64,000 nucleotides of DNA from Vreelandella sulfidaeris (GTDB lineage Bacteria; Pseudomonadota; Gammaproteobacteria; Pseudomonadales; Halomonadaceae), in assembly GCA_007182875.1 (NCBI GenBank), contig AP019514.1, forward strand, positions 2,542,001-2,606,000. Direction: 5' to 3'. The translations under genes were made by a program, and so were the position numbers. How positions within the stretch are numbered: position 1 is the first letter of the stretch; every line of letters begins with the position of its first letter. This document shows, in pieces, positions 46,694 through 57,923 of this stretch. The notes beneath the pieces were generated by a model that worked only from the letters and a program-made list of their open reading frames with translations, made no database searches and had not been told where the DNA came from.

Positions 46694-47704
46694 TTACTTA
46701 AGAACATCTGCTGACATGGTAGTGCGGTCTGCTACCGCCTGACGCCACTCTTCACGCTCATCTTCCGGCAGAACGATCAGGCCGATATCACGCAGGTAAC
46801 CATCTTCGCCAATCATCTGCTCGCTCATAAACATGTCGACATAGTCATACATTGGCGGCACTTCTTCAGCGTGCTGGTTCTTCACATAGAACCACAGTGA
46901 GCGTGCAATCGGGTATTCACCTGAGCTAATCGCATCAGCCTCTGGCGCGACACCTTCAATGCTGGCGGCGCTAATCGTGTCAGTGTTCTCTTCGAGGAAA
47001 GAGTAGCCGAAGATACCAAAGGCACCGGTGTCTTCAGACAGGCGCTGAACGATCAGGTTGTCGTTTTCACCGGCATCAATGTAAACACCGTCAGAGCGAA
47101 TTTCGGTATAGGCTTCTTCATACTCGTCCATCTCTTCAGAAGCCGTTTCCATGACCAGTTCTTCAAACGCGTCACGGGTACCAGAGGTAGTCGGCGGACC
47201 ATAGATGGAGATTTCACGGTCTGGTAGCGATGAGTCGATATCACTCCAATTGGTGTAGGGGTTATCGACCAGCTCGCCGTCCTGAGGCACTTGTGCCGCA
47301 ACGGCCAGGAAAAGCTGCTCTAGAGTAAACTCAACGTCATCATTGGAGCTTGATTGGCCCAAAACGATACCGTCAGAACCGATTTTAGCTTCGGTAATGT
47401 CCGTAACGCCGTTCTCTTCACAACGCTCGAACTCAGACACTTTCATGCGACGTGAAGCGTTGGTGATATCAGGGGTGCCTTCACCTACACCATTACAGAA
47501 CAGACGCAAGCCGCCGCCCGAACCGGTTGATTCGATAACAGGCGTGGGATTACCAGTCGTAGCACCGAACTCTTCAGTTACGTAGCTGGCAAATGGATAA
47601 ACGGTACTGGAGCCTACGATACGGATTTGATCACGTGCTTGAGCAACACCGGCAACGCTCATAATGGCAGCCGCGAGCACGGTGGTTTTTAGAATACGGT
47701 TCAT
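46694..47704 (-). CDS. pstS: PstS, periplasmic phosphate-binding protein
   Basis: 336 residues, intact. Signal peptide MNRILKTTVLAAAIMSVAGV with a cut after AQA. The mature part has the phosphate-site segments IRIVGSSTVYPFASYV, ESTGSGGGLRLFCNGVGE with PDITNASRRMK, and GPPTTSGTRDAFEELV. It is rich in acidic residues, as expected for an exported protein of a halophile. The ATG follows AGGAG. First gene of the pst operon, with a Pho box upstream. Confidence 0.96.
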   Translation of the reverse strand: MNRILKTTVLAAAIMSVAGVAQARDQIRIVGSSTVYPFASYVTEEFGATTGNPTPVIESTGSGGGLRLFCNGVGEGTPDITNASRRMKVSEFERCEENGVTDITEAKIGSDGIVLGQSSSNDDVEFTLEQLFLAVAAQVPQDGELVDNPYTNWSDIDSSLPDREISIYGPPTTSGTRDAFEELVMETASEEMDEYEEAYTEIRSDGVYIDAGENDNLIVQRLSEDTGAFGIFGYSFLEENTDTISAASIEGVAPEADAISSGEYPIARSLWFYVKNQHAEEVPPMYDYVDMFMSEQMIGEDGYLRDIGLIVLPEDEREEWRQAVADRTTMSADVLK

Positions 47705-47765
47705 GCGAAATACTCCTGTTCATGTAGGGATCTGGCCTTCGCAAGGCATACCTTGCACTGGTTCG

Positions 47766-47783
47766 ATGACAACTTCATGACAG
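47766..47783 (-). promoter_or_regulatory. Pho box of pstS
   Basis: On the minus strand CTGTCAT-GAAG-TTGTCAT, 62-79 bases upstream of pstS. It matches the two 7-mer consensus of the PhoB site with one difference, so phosphate-starvation control of the operon is very likely. Confidence 0.9.
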
Positions 47784-47830
47784 TGAGTAAGTGGTGAGAA
47801 ATTATTACCAGGCGGGTTAAACCAAATTCT

Positions 47831-48566
47831 TCATCGCCACAAAAGTGCTAATGCAGCGAAGGTACATAAGGCCAGCGATGCGCCTTGTAATAGGCGCCTA
47901 TCCAAGCGGTGCGCAATAGCATCAGCGATAGCATTGCCGATCAACACCGAGGGTAAAAAAAGTAAGCGCGACCTGAAAATGCCACAACTGGATCTGATCA
48001 GCCAAGGCGAGGGTGATTAAGGTCAACATTGAGGTCAAGATGAAAAAGGCGGCAAGGTTTCCCCGCACGCGATCAGCTGGCAAGCCGTGCATTAACAGCA
48101 CCATGGGCGGACCGCCAATAGCAGCAACGGTGCCAAATATGCCAGATACCACACCGGCACCAAATAGCGTTATTCGGTTGACCGGCAATCGAAAGCGACA
48201 CAGTGTAACGAGCACAGCAAACAGCACGATGACCGCAATCAGTTTTTCTAGCAGAAACATGGGAGCGGCGAGTAATAGCCAAATTCCCAACGCATTGCCA
48301 GGCAGGCGCCCCACTAATGCCATGCCGATAGAGTCGAGCCGCACCTCGTGCCAGTAGTGACGCACCATCAACAGCGAGACGGTAAAACCAAACAGCACGA
48401 GAATAACGGGCACCAGTTTTGGCTCAAGCATCAGCAGCAGAGGCGCGCCGATAACGGCCAAACCGAAGCCGGTCGCGCGCTGGACGAAGGCTCCCAGCAG
48501 CAGCACGGCTGAACAAGCTAACCAAGTATTGAGCGGTAAGTTAACCCAGGCCAGCAGGCTATTCAT
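47831..48566 (-). CDS. TSUP-family transporter, TauE/SafE-like (one frameshift)
   Basis: Polytopic membrane protein of about 244 residues: LLLGAFVQRATGFGLAVIGA and the pseudo-repeat GAGVVSGIFGTVAAIGGPPM, the two halves typical of the sulfite exporter TauE/SafE family. The frame breaks near 47950; the repaired end reads GASLALCTFAALALLWR with a stop at 47831. Its ATG overlaps the stop of the upstream efflux gene as ATGA, so they are coupled. Substrate unknown, probably a sulfur-containing or organic anion. Confidence 0.85.
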
Positions 48567-49756
48567 CCCTGTTGCTCATTTACGGCGGGGGCCCTGGTTA
48601 GTTTGCGTACGCCAATATTCCCCAGCAAAGCGGCACCCAGCATCGTCAGTACCATTGGCCAAAGATGCTCAACTTCAAACAACCCCACCATTACCCCAGC
48701 CAGAGCACCACAGGTAAATTGTATGCCTCCTAACAGTGCCGTTGCCGTAGCGCTAATATGGCCAAAATGATCCAACAACGATGAGATTGCGTTGGGCGTA
48801 ATTAGTCCTATCATTCCGGTAAACAGCATAATCAGCGGCACCACAATCACTAGCGACGCAATATTGAGGGCGGTCACTGCGACTAGCCCCAGCGCAGCTA
48901 TTAACTGTACGAGGAGTCCCAAGCGTAAATTTTGTTGCGGTGTACGCTTGCGCAACAAATGGATATTGACCCGATTAGAAAGCGCGATGACCACGACGTT
49001 GACGCCAAAAACGAGCGGATAGACACCGGGAGACAGGCCAAAATAGTCAAGGTAGAGAAACGGCGAAGCGGTCACAAACGCAAACAGGCCAGCGAAAGAG
49101 GCTGCCACTGCGCAAATATAGCCCATGCCTTCACGATGCTTAAGCACGCTAGCATAGTTGCGTATGACTTGGCGCGGTGATGCGGCGGGTAACGACATAT
49201 CACGAGTCTCAGGCAGTCGTGTTCCCAACAACCACAGTAAAAGGCGGCATAGACGGCTAAAAAAACAAAGATTAGCCACCAACCGGCAACATGCAGCAGC
49301 AAACTGCCCACGGCTGGCGCCACCAGCGGCGCCAGCATCATAATCATCGCCATGGTGGACATCACCTTGGCGGCCTCGCGCCCGCTAAAGCAGTCGCGCA
49401 CTATTGCCGCCGAATTGACCACGCAGGCTCCGCCCCCAGTGCTTGTATAAACCGCCATGCCAGCAATGTGGGCAAACTGTCCGCCATCGTAATGGCTAAG
49501 CTCGCCAGCATAAACACCACCAGTCCACCTAGAAGCACTGGCTTTCTGCCCATGCGATCCGAAAGCGGGCCAAAGCAGAGTTGGCCCAGCGCAAAGCCGA
49601 ACAAAAATACGCTGATGGAGAGTTCAGTACGATGAATACTGGCCCCGATGCTCTCGGCAATTATACCCATGGCAGGCAAATAAGCGTCGATAGCAAGGGT
49701 GCCAGCGCCGTATTGGCGGCCACCAACAGTGCTACCCGGCGAGGATTAAGATCCAT
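48563..49756 (-). CDS. Bcr/CflA-type MFS drug efflux transporter (frameshifted)
   Basis: About 397 residues, 12-helix major facilitator. The ATG at 49756 has AAGGAG. Segments: LSISVFLFGFALGQLCFGPL with the motif-A loop SDRMGRKPVLLGG, GGACVVNSAAIVRDCFSGRE and MSTMAMIMMLAPLVAPAVGS, then PSVYPLVFGVNVV-like sequence and LLGGIQFTCGALAGVMVGLF. RDCF/REAAKVMS is typical of Bcr/CflA (bicyclomycin and similar drugs). Breaks lie at about 49700, 49445 and 49255. Confidence 0.88.
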
Positions 49757-49895
49757 GGGTCTCCTTAAGGCGATAATGCACGCACTGGAATAGATAGGCC
49801 GCTAATCATAGCCGATTTTAAGGCGTTTGTCGGGGTGGGTACTATCGAACAATAGCCCTTGGAGATGGCCAGGGGCTTATCAAGGTAAGGAGAGC

Positions 49896-50411
49896 TTAGT
49901 TGTGCGTCGTGGCGTCTTGCGACTCAAGCATCTCAACCAGCGGCTGAAACTGCTCACGGTTATGCTCGTTCATATGCATTAAAATACGGTGGGCTTCCAG
50001 AATGCGATCGCGTAGTCCTTCCTCGTCAGCGGGTTCTTCAGGCAACTCTTCAAGGGCATCGTTAAGAGTGGTTGGCTGCTGTAACGGCGCTTCCATCAGC
50101 GTGAAAAAGCGCGCAAAGCCCATCACATCCAGCATCTGCCGTACATCAGGATTATCGACAATAATTGTCGGCGACTGCTCCAGGCGTCCTTTACCGCCAT
50201 TGCGACCTTAGCCAAAAAGCCAAGCGCCGTAGAATCTACGTTGGTAGCTTCGCGCAGGTCAATCAATACGGCACGCAGACCCGGCGTCTCGGCGAGACGT
50301 TGGGCTTAGAATCCAACGTGGCGCAGAGCGTCAAGCGCACATCACCACACAGTTTTAAAACAAAACACCAGAATCGAACGCCGCTTTAATGCGGCCTTCT
50401 TCAATCAGCAT
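49896..50411 (-). CDS. STAS-domain anti-anti-sigma factor, RssC-like (frameshifted)
   Basis: About 172 residues: MLIEEGRIKAAF, then FVLKLCGDVRLTLCATLDS, LIDLREATNVDSTALGFLAK (the STAS serine in VDST) and DVRQMLDVMGFARFFTL, plus a C-terminal acidic tail ending EMLESQDATTHN. Breaks lie near 50358, 50305 and 50190. Its ATG at 50411 lies inside the end of the upstream phosphatase gene, an 11-base overlap. In Pseudomonas the STAS partner is dephosphorylated by RssB-like phosphatases. Confidence 0.85.
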
Positions 50412-51593
50412 GACCAAATCCGCTCACCATCATGATTGTTAGATCATCGGGTAAAGCATCGCGCTCTTGGTTGGCATCAAACTCCGCATCTCCTTCTGCA
50501 AGAAGTGCGTTTGTTTTGGCTAGCCGTTCGCGCAACTGCTCAAGCGTGACACTCTCGCTTACTAATTGCTCAAGTTCCTTGAGCCGCGTGTCGAGCGTTT
50601 TACCCGGCAAGCATTCCAATACTCCATCTGAGCAGAGCCATAGACGAAATTTATTCGGCAATGCACAACTCAGGGAAGGATACTCCACATCGGGGAAAAG
50701 GCCTACCGGCATTCCCTCACCTTCTAAACGGCGTAACTCTCCCTCTGCCGCTAAAAGAGGCATGGGAAGCTGTGCGCCGAGCGAATAGTGCAGAGTATGC
50801 GCCTCATGGTCAATAACACCGACAAATAAGGTGGCATGTTTGCCAATGTCGGTGCCCTGCAATTCACGGTTCATCGCCTTTAACCAATCAGGTGGCAGAT
50901 TCTCCGGCTGCTGACCATCCCACTCACTCAGCCAGCGGTTGCATAAATATTTGAGCAGAACGGTAACAAACGCCGATGAGGCGCCATGCCCTGACACATC
51001 GGCGAAATAAAAGGCACTGTAGCGCTCGTTATAGCGTTGGTAATCGAGGAAATCACCGGACAAATAGAGCGAAGGCGCAAATATGTAGTCGTAATATACC
51101 CCGTTGATCACTTTGGGCCGCAGCGGTAACAAACGCCGCTGAATATGCCCCCGCTCTGCTGATCCATCCGCAGCAACGCCAGGTGTGTCTCTAGGCTCTC
51201 ATTTAACTCCGCCAGCCGCGCATGGTCACGCTCGCGCTCCAGCGCCAAATCGTTGAGTTCAATGGCCTTGCGGATCATTCGTCGTAGCAGCTCGGCGTGA
51301 CGCAGGGGGTGGACTATATAGTCCACTAGCCCTACATCAACTGCTTTGATCAAGTCGGCGTCCTGACGCGAGTCACTAACCACCAGGGTCGGCAGGCGGC
51401 GCGTTAACTGCGACCACTGCTGCCTGGATACTGCACGAGCATGAGCAACAATAAGTGCCGTGTCAGCGGGCAAGTGTTCGATGTTATCCGCTGCATACAC
51501 CCACATACCATCACAGGTAATCGCTTCAGCCAGTGCATCGCGCTCATGACCTGGTTCGTCGATCACCGCGATCAACTGCTTAGTATGAGCCAT
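50401..51593 (-). CDS. RssB-like protein: degenerate receiver plus PP2C/SpoIIE phosphatase (one frameshift)
   Basis: About 397 residues. Residues 1-120 have a receiver fold, but the usual phosphoacceptor aspartate after the third strand is missing (TALIVAHARA) and the lysine before proline is histidine (VHPL). A short coiled coil (LERERDHARLAELNESLETH) follows, then a PP2C-type serine phosphatase: YLSGDFLDYQRYN, FYFADVSGHGASSAFVTVLL, LWLCSDGVLECL and ALPDDLTIMMV. The metal-binding aspartates are present, so the phosphatase looks active. A single break at about 51125 joins the two. The ATG at 51593 follows GAGG. Probably dephosphorylates the STAS partner downstream in a partner-switching pathway. 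Confidence 0.87.
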
Positions 51594-51601
51594 TATCAGC
51601 C

Positions 51602-52468
51602 TCAATCGGTGACGTCATTGTCACCAAAGTCGCTATTATCCCCATCACTGTTATCAACGTCGCTGTCATCGAAGTCGCTGTCATCGAAGTCGCTATCATC
51701 GAAGTCGCTATCATCAAAATCAAAGGTGTCACTGGCAAACGGATCATCACCCAATTCCCCATCGTGCACCTCAAATTGGCGGCTCTGTAAATAAGCATCA
51801 CGAATAAAACGATAGCGATCACCACGAATCAACTCTTCCTGATCAAGCAAACCCGCACGCGTGTCAATCAGATTGAGTGCGGTAAGGCTTACTCGAACAG
51901 TATCGTCGTCGACATAGGTAACGGGATAGGCTGCCATATCAGCCGGCATACCGGTGGTGTCCCGCAGTGTGCTGGGGCCGAAGAAAGGTAACACCAGATA
52001 ACGCGAATCTTCCCACCCCCATACCGCTAACGTTTGGCCGAAATCTTCTTCATCGGCGGTAATTTCCATACGGGTTGCAGGATCAAGCAGCCCGCCAAAA
52101 CCTACCGTGGTGTTAATCAAAAACGGGATGTGGCGAGACCCGCGTTGGCCGGTTTACCCTGCAGCACGCTATTGAGCGCATTACGCACTTCACCTAAGTT
52201 GGCGAAAAATTGCCTACCCCGGTTTCCACCGGGTCAGGGGTAATGGTGCGATAGCCTCTTGCCACTGGCTTCAACGCATAGCGATCCAGCACATCGTTAA
52301 ACGCAAACACTTTACGGTTAAAACCCTCCCATGGATCGTCAGGGTTTGCATTTTCCGCTGTTTGTGTGCTCGCGCAGCCACCGGTTGCTAGTAGCGTCAC
52401 CAACAGTAGCGGTAATGCTTTGATGCGCAGCGAAAGCGCCGTTTTTCGTTACTTAACCACTGCCACAT
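51602..52468 (-). CDS. mlaA: MlaA (VacJ) lipoprotein with a repetitive acidic tail (frameshifted)
   Basis: Outer-membrane lipoprotein that removes phospholipids from the outer leaflet in the Mla system, about 288 residues. The N-terminus from 52468 is MWQWLSNEK, a slip at about 52440, then LLLVTLLATGGCAS with the lipobox. Family motifs: DPWEGFNRKVFAFNDVLDRY, NALNSVLQGKPANAGLATSR, INTTVGFGGLLDPATRMEI and DFGQTLAVWGWEDSRYLVLP. A second break lies at about 52135-52200. After the normal end near FIRDAYLQSRQFEV the protein continues with about 40 residues of Asp-Phe-Asp-Asp-Ser repeats, unusual for MlaA. The rssB-like gene starts nine bases after its stop. Confidence 0.9.
51616..51720 (-). repeat. 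15-bp tandem repeats in the mlaA 3' end
   Basis: Four near-perfect 15-base units lie at 51661-51720 (CGCTGTCATCGAAGT and variants), with degenerate units continuing to about 51616. They encode repeated Asp-Phe-Asp-Asp-Ser. Unit number could vary between strains by slippage. Confidence 0.9.
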
Positions 52469-52507
52469 GACATTTTCCTTTTAATTGTGCAGCACGTATA
52501 CAGAGGC

Positions 52508-53629
52508 TTAGAGGCGGCGAATGACGACACTGCCAGCGCTATAACCTGCCCCAAACGAACAAATCACACCAACATCACCCTCCACTAGCTGCTCGCGATG
52601 GAGATGAAAAGCAATGATGGAACCCGCTGAACTGGTATTCGCGTAGCGATCCAGAATGATCGGTGCCTGGGTTTCGCTTGGGTCGTAACCCAGTACTTTG
52701 CGGGCTATTAAATCGTTCATGTGGCGGTTGGCCTGATGTAGCCACATGCGCTTAAGATCGTCACCGCTTAATTCCAAAGACGCCAGATGCTCCGTGATCA
52801 ATTGGGCAACCATCGGACAGACCTCTCTAAATACCCGCCTTCCTTCCTGCACAAAAGCTTATCCAACGCCAGCGGGTCGCTGTCCGTTACCCGGTTGAGA
52901 AAACCAGCATTATTACGGGATCGCATTGGAAAACTTGGTTATCAGGCGTGTACCAAGGATCTCAAATTGCTCATCGGCAACGGCGACGGCGCTGCTTTCA
53001 AGTACCATCGCGGTACAAGCATCACCGAAAATGAAGTGGCTGTCACGGTCTCGGAAATTCAGGTGCGCCGAGCAAATTTCCGGGTTAACTACCAGTGCAC
53101 GCTTTACGCTGCCAGAGGCAATCGCGTTTGCAGCCGTTTCCAAGGCAAACGTAGCAGAGCTGCAGGCCACATTCATGTCAAACCCGTAACCACTGGTACC
53201 CAAGATTTGCTGTACTTCTACCGCCACGGCGGGGTAAGCACGCTCTAAATTCGAGCAGGCGACGATAACCAGCTCAATGTCCGCGGCATCTACCTTAGCA
53301 GCGGCCAATGCCTGTCGGGCAGCAACAGCTGCCATCTCGCACTGGATAGAAGGTTCATCATTGCCCCGGTGAGGCAGTTTAGGCCTTAGGCGCTGTGGGT
53401 CAAGAATACCCGACGCATCGAGCACATAGCGGCTCTTAATACCTGAGGCTTTTTCGATAAACTCGCTGCTGGAGTGAGCCAGCGGCTCTCGCTCACCTCG
53501 CGCAATCGCCTCAGCGTGCTGCTCATTTTCAGCGTCTACCCACGTGTTAAATGCCGCCACCAGGGCCGCATTATCAATGGCGTGTTCCGGTGTATAGAGT
53601 CCTGTACCGGTAATCACCACATGTGTCAT
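52508..53629 (-). CDS. Beta-ketoacyl-ACP synthase III-like protein (frameshifted)
   Basis: Thiolase-fold condensing enzyme of about 373 residues. The start MTHVVITGTGLYTPEHAIDN follows GAGGAG. Catalytic triad: Cys in MNVACSSATFALETA, His in MWLHQANRHMNDLIA and Asn in LDRYANTSSAGSIIAFHL, all as in FabH. The N-terminal insert before SSSEFIEKASGIKSRYV separates it from the primary FabH. It is of the type pseudomonads carry as an additional synthase that can draw on acyl-CoA. The frame breaks at about 52920, with further disturbance near 52860. Downstream is mlaA on the same strand. Confidence 0.87.
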
Positions 53630-53798
53630 GCCTATCTCCTCTTAGCGGCTTGCCGACGTGACTGGCCATCATCAATAGCGAGCGCGTAACTTACGGCGAA
53701 CCCATACTGTTACTGTGTGCGTAAAATAGCGGTTTTTCCAGCAGCTTTTTCAACCGCTATTCTCAAATACTCATTCCAACGGCTTCTCCGGCAACTCA

Positions 53799-56700
53799 CT
53801 AAGCGCTAACTATTTCTTGCCAACGCTTTTCAAGTCGCTTCACTGAGACTGCCATATGGGTGCCTAATTGCTGGGCGAATAGTGAGACCCTAAGCTCTTG
53901 CAACCACCAGCCAAAAGCAACCAACTCAGGGTTTTCCACTTGCCCTCGCCGTTCGCTTTCGCGGCGGGCATCAAAACGGGCTTCTAGCGCTTGGACGTCC
54001 TGCATCATCATTAGATCGCGGCCACGCTCACGGGCAGCTTTTTCAAGCCGAATCAGTGCCGCCTCGGTATAACGTGGATATTCATCCAGCCACTCTCCGG
54101 CATCACGAATAAAGCCCGGGTAGACCAGACGCTGCATCTGTGCACTAACATCGCTATACACCAGTGCCAAGGCAAAATTGAGCTTACCTTTTAGTACTTT
54201 GCTGACTGCAAGGTGGCCCTGCAGCGCGGCATCCACCTTCACTAGCAGTGCTTTGGCCTCGCCAACGAGCTGGGGCTGTGTCTCTTTTAGCCGCAGTCTG
54301 AACTCGTCATCTGAGCGCGGCAGTGGGTGCTGAGCAACCACCTGAGTAAACACGGCCAACAATAGATCGTCGATCAACGCCTGCTTGCTACCCACTTTGG
54401 CAAACAGCAGCGCGCACTTCTCTACTCCGGGCAACTGTTTGATCACTTTGGCCTGTTCGGGCAGCTTGGCGATGGCTAGCCGCGCAATGCCTTCCTGATG
54501 GGCGGCCTCTGCTTTTGCCGGGTGATCAAACAAAGCCACCTTGAACTCGCTGGCGTCGGCTACCAGGGCAGGATACGCCTCTACGCGAATGCCTGCCTGG
54601 GTAGTCACACGTGACGGGGGGAGCGGCGTTTTGGGTAGGCCTGCAACAGCAGGCTCATGACTGACCTGTTCAGCCAACGCCTGCACACCAGCGCTGGCTG
54701 CCGCTTCAAAGCGTTGCTCTAACGCACGGAGATCACGCCCTGCCCAAGGGTTTCGCCTGCGTGATCAACTACACGAATATTCATGATTAAATGCGGTTCG
54801 AGCAGGTCTAAACGCCAGTCGTCGGGGTGTACCCGTGTCGATGTACGGCGTCGAATAAATTCTCAGCGCCTCGGTTAACGGGCGTTGGTCGGGCACCAGG
54901 GTTTCAAGTGCCGCGTCGACCCAATCGGGAATCGGCACTACTTGGCGGCGAATACTTTTGGGTAACGATTTCATCAGTGCAATGCATTTTTCGCGCAGCA
55001 ATCCTGGCACCAGCCACTCTAGTGCGTGCACAGGCACCTGCGGAAGCATCGCGGCGGGTACGGTCAACGTGACACCATCGTCCTCCGCTTCGGGATCAAA
55101 GTGGTAGCTAACCGGGTACGCTACACCCGCCAGGGTTAAATGATCGGGGTACTGCGCCTGGGTGACGTCCCCGGCGTCACGCGCTTTAAGCGAATCCAGA
55201 TCGAAATGCAACAATTTGGGGTCGCGTTGTTCGGCTTGCTTACGCCAATGCTCAAACCCCTTGCCATTGACGATTTCGGCCGGAATTCGCTGGTCATAAA
55301 AATCAAACAGCGTGTCTTCATCGACCAAAATATCACGCCGGCGAGCGCGATCTTCCAGTGCTTCAACTTCGTCAATCAACGCTCGGTTATGATCAAAAAG
55401 CGCCTTTGGTCTGAAACTCACCTTCGACCAGCGCACGACGAATAAACAAATCGCGTGATTCTTGTGGTGCTATCGGGCCGTAATGTACCTTGCGCCGCGC
55501 TACGATCGGCAGACCAAATAGTGTTACCTGCTCAAAAGCCACCACCTGCGCGCGCTTCATTTCCCAATGCGGTTCGCTGTAGCTACGCTTAACCAGATGC
55601 TGTGCTTGAGGTTCAATCCACTGTGGATCTATTTTGGCCACAGTACGAGCAAACAGTCTCGATGTCTCCACCATTTCGAATGCCATGATCCACTTCGGCG
55701 ATTTTTTAGCCAATCCTGAGCCGGGGTGGATCATAAACTTCCGGTTGCGGGCGCCCAGATACTCCCGGTTCTCAATCAGCGTACCCAGATTGGAGAGTAG
55801 CCCAGACAGCAGCGCCTGGTGCACTTTACCGGAGGTTTTACGCCGTGCTTGGCGTGCTTGCTCTTCGCTCTCGTCTTCATCCCGCGGCGTCGGCGCGGGC
55901 ACCTCAATATCCATATCGCGCAGCAATTGGCGGAGCTGGCGGAAGGTGTCGTGCCACTCGCGCATACGCAGATAGTTGATGTAGTGCTCACGACACCAAC
56001 GGCGCAGCTGATTACCCGACAGCGCCTCACGGGCATTTTCAATGCCGTGCCACAGATTCAACAAGGCGACGAAGTCTGAATCGGGGTCATGCCAACGCTG
56101 ATGCGCCTGATCGGCGGCTTGGCGTTTATCTGCTGGCCTATCTCGAGGGTCCTGTATGGCCAAAGCCGAGACCACAATCAGTACATCGCGCAAGCTACCG
56201 ACCTCGGCGCCCGCCAACACCATTCGTGCCAGGCGTGGATCAATCGGCAACCGCGCCAACTTACGACCAAGCGGTGAGAGGTGCTGCTGTTCATCCACCG
56301 CACCAAGCTCAAACAGCAAACGAAAGCCGTCTTTGATAAAGCGACTATCGGGCGGATCAACGAACGGAAATGCTTCTATATTGCCGAGCTTAAGACCCAG
56401 CATCGATAGAATTACCGACGCCAAGTTGGTGCGCTGAATCTCAGGATCGGTAAAGCCAGGCCGGGATAAAAATCTTCTTCGCTGTAGAGGCGAATACAAA
56501 CGCCTTCGGCGATCCGACCACAACGTCCTTTACGCTGGTTAGCGCTGGCTTGGCTAACCGCTTCCACCGGCAGACGCTGGATCTTAGAGCGGTAGCTATA
56601 GCGGCTAATACGCACGAGGCCGGGATCGATCACGTAGCGTATCCCAGGCACCGTCAGCGATGTTTCGGCGACATTGGTAGCAAGCACGATTCGCCGCCCA

Positions 56701-57806
56701 CGGTGGGACGCAAATACGCGATTTTGCTCTTCGTTCGAAAGCCGGGCGTAGAGCGGTAGAATTTCGGTACCTTTCAGCTCGGCACGGCGTAGGGTATCCG
56801 CTGTTTCACGGATTTCACGCTCGCCGGGCAAAATATCAGTACGTCCCGAGGGCCGTGCAGCCAACCTTTCTCACGTTCAATGGTTTCAATTTCTTCCACC
56901 GCATGCAAAATTCCCTCTTGCAGAGTGCGGTCTTCTTCATCGTCTCGTCACGCACCAGAGGCCGATAGTGCACCTCGACGGGATAGGTCCGCCCGGTGAC
57001 TTCCACCACTGGCGCTGGCGTTTTCGTCGTTCCGAAATGTTGGGCAAAGCGCTCAACATCAATGGTCGCCGAGGTAATGATAACCTTTAGGTCGGGCCGC
57101 TTGGGGAGCAAGCGCTTGAGGTAGCCAAGCAGAAAATCGATATTCAGGCTTCGTTCGTGGGCCTCGTCGATAATAATCGTGTCATAACGCAACAACAGCG
57201 GATCATGTTGCGTCTCGGCCAACAAAATTCCGTCGGTCATCAATTTGACTAGTGTGCTCGGGCTACTCTGGTCGGTGAAGCGGACCTGATAGCCGACTTG
57301 GTCGCCCAGGGTGACTTCCAGCTCATCTGCCAAACGACTGGCCACGCTACGGGCGGCCAAACGACGTGGCTGGGTGTGACCAATCAAGCCCCGGCGACCT
57401 CGCCCCAGCTCCAAGCACATCTTAGGTAGCTGGGTGGTTTTGCCGGAACCGGTCTCCCCGCCACCACCACAACCTGATGATCGCGTATGGCGTTAAGAAT
57501 ATCTTCGCGACGCTCTACCACCGGCAGGTCTGGCGGATAGTTAAGCGTGACTTGCTGGGCCTCACGCTGGCTAAGTTGCTGCCGAGCGCGACTGATCTCG
57601 CGCTGCACTTCCTGCAACCCACGGCTAATCGGCTTGTTATCTCGCAGACGTCGGCTCAAACCGGCCAGGCGTCGTTCCAGCCGTTCTGCATCGCGCAACA
57701 TCACTTCACCTACGGCCTGTTTCAGCGCAGCGAGGCGTTGGCTATCGGAGGGAGCTGGAGATGTCTCGGTGGTCACGATTGAGTCGGCTTCCATTCGCTT
57801 GGGCAT
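53799..57806 (-). CDS. hrpA: HrpA, DEAH-box ATP-dependent RNA helicase (about five frameshifts)
   Basis: About 1335 residues, the longest gene here. The N-terminal arm is followed by Walker [14 protein letters not shown] (the G run at about 57465 has a slip), then [53 protein letters not shown], the helicase domain [20 protein letters not shown] and [13 protein letters not shown] (motif VI), then the HA2 and OB-fold regions. The C-terminal half (APHDWAY-like, [11 protein letters not shown] onward) is the HrpA-specific DUF3418. Breaks at about 57465, 56930, 56855, 56470, 55410 and 54730. HrpA rescues stalled ribosomes by unwinding mRNA in E. coli. Confidence 0.94.
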
Positions 57807-57840
57807 TTAACAAGAGATTTTAGTAAGAGTTATAAAATCA

Positions 57841-57860
57841 ACCCGCTCAATTGAGCGGGT
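57841..57860. repeat. Perfect 20-bp palindrome between fadD and hrpA
   Basis: ACCCGCTCAATTGAGCGGGT is fully self-complementary without a loop and lies 35-54 bases upstream of the hrpA start and 64 bases after the fadD stop. No T run; it may be a fadD 3' end structure or an operator. Confidence 0.7.
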
Positions 57861-57923
57861 CGTATAGTGTAACGCTTTCAGCTCCGAGACGCCTAACCAC
57901 AGCACTGAGACGTCATTTAAAGG

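Noticed and set aside
51661..51720. The 15-bp repeats as a non-coding satellite or CRISPR-like array
   Set aside because: They keep the mlaA reading frame and encode a regular acidic peptide, and unit length is a multiple of three.
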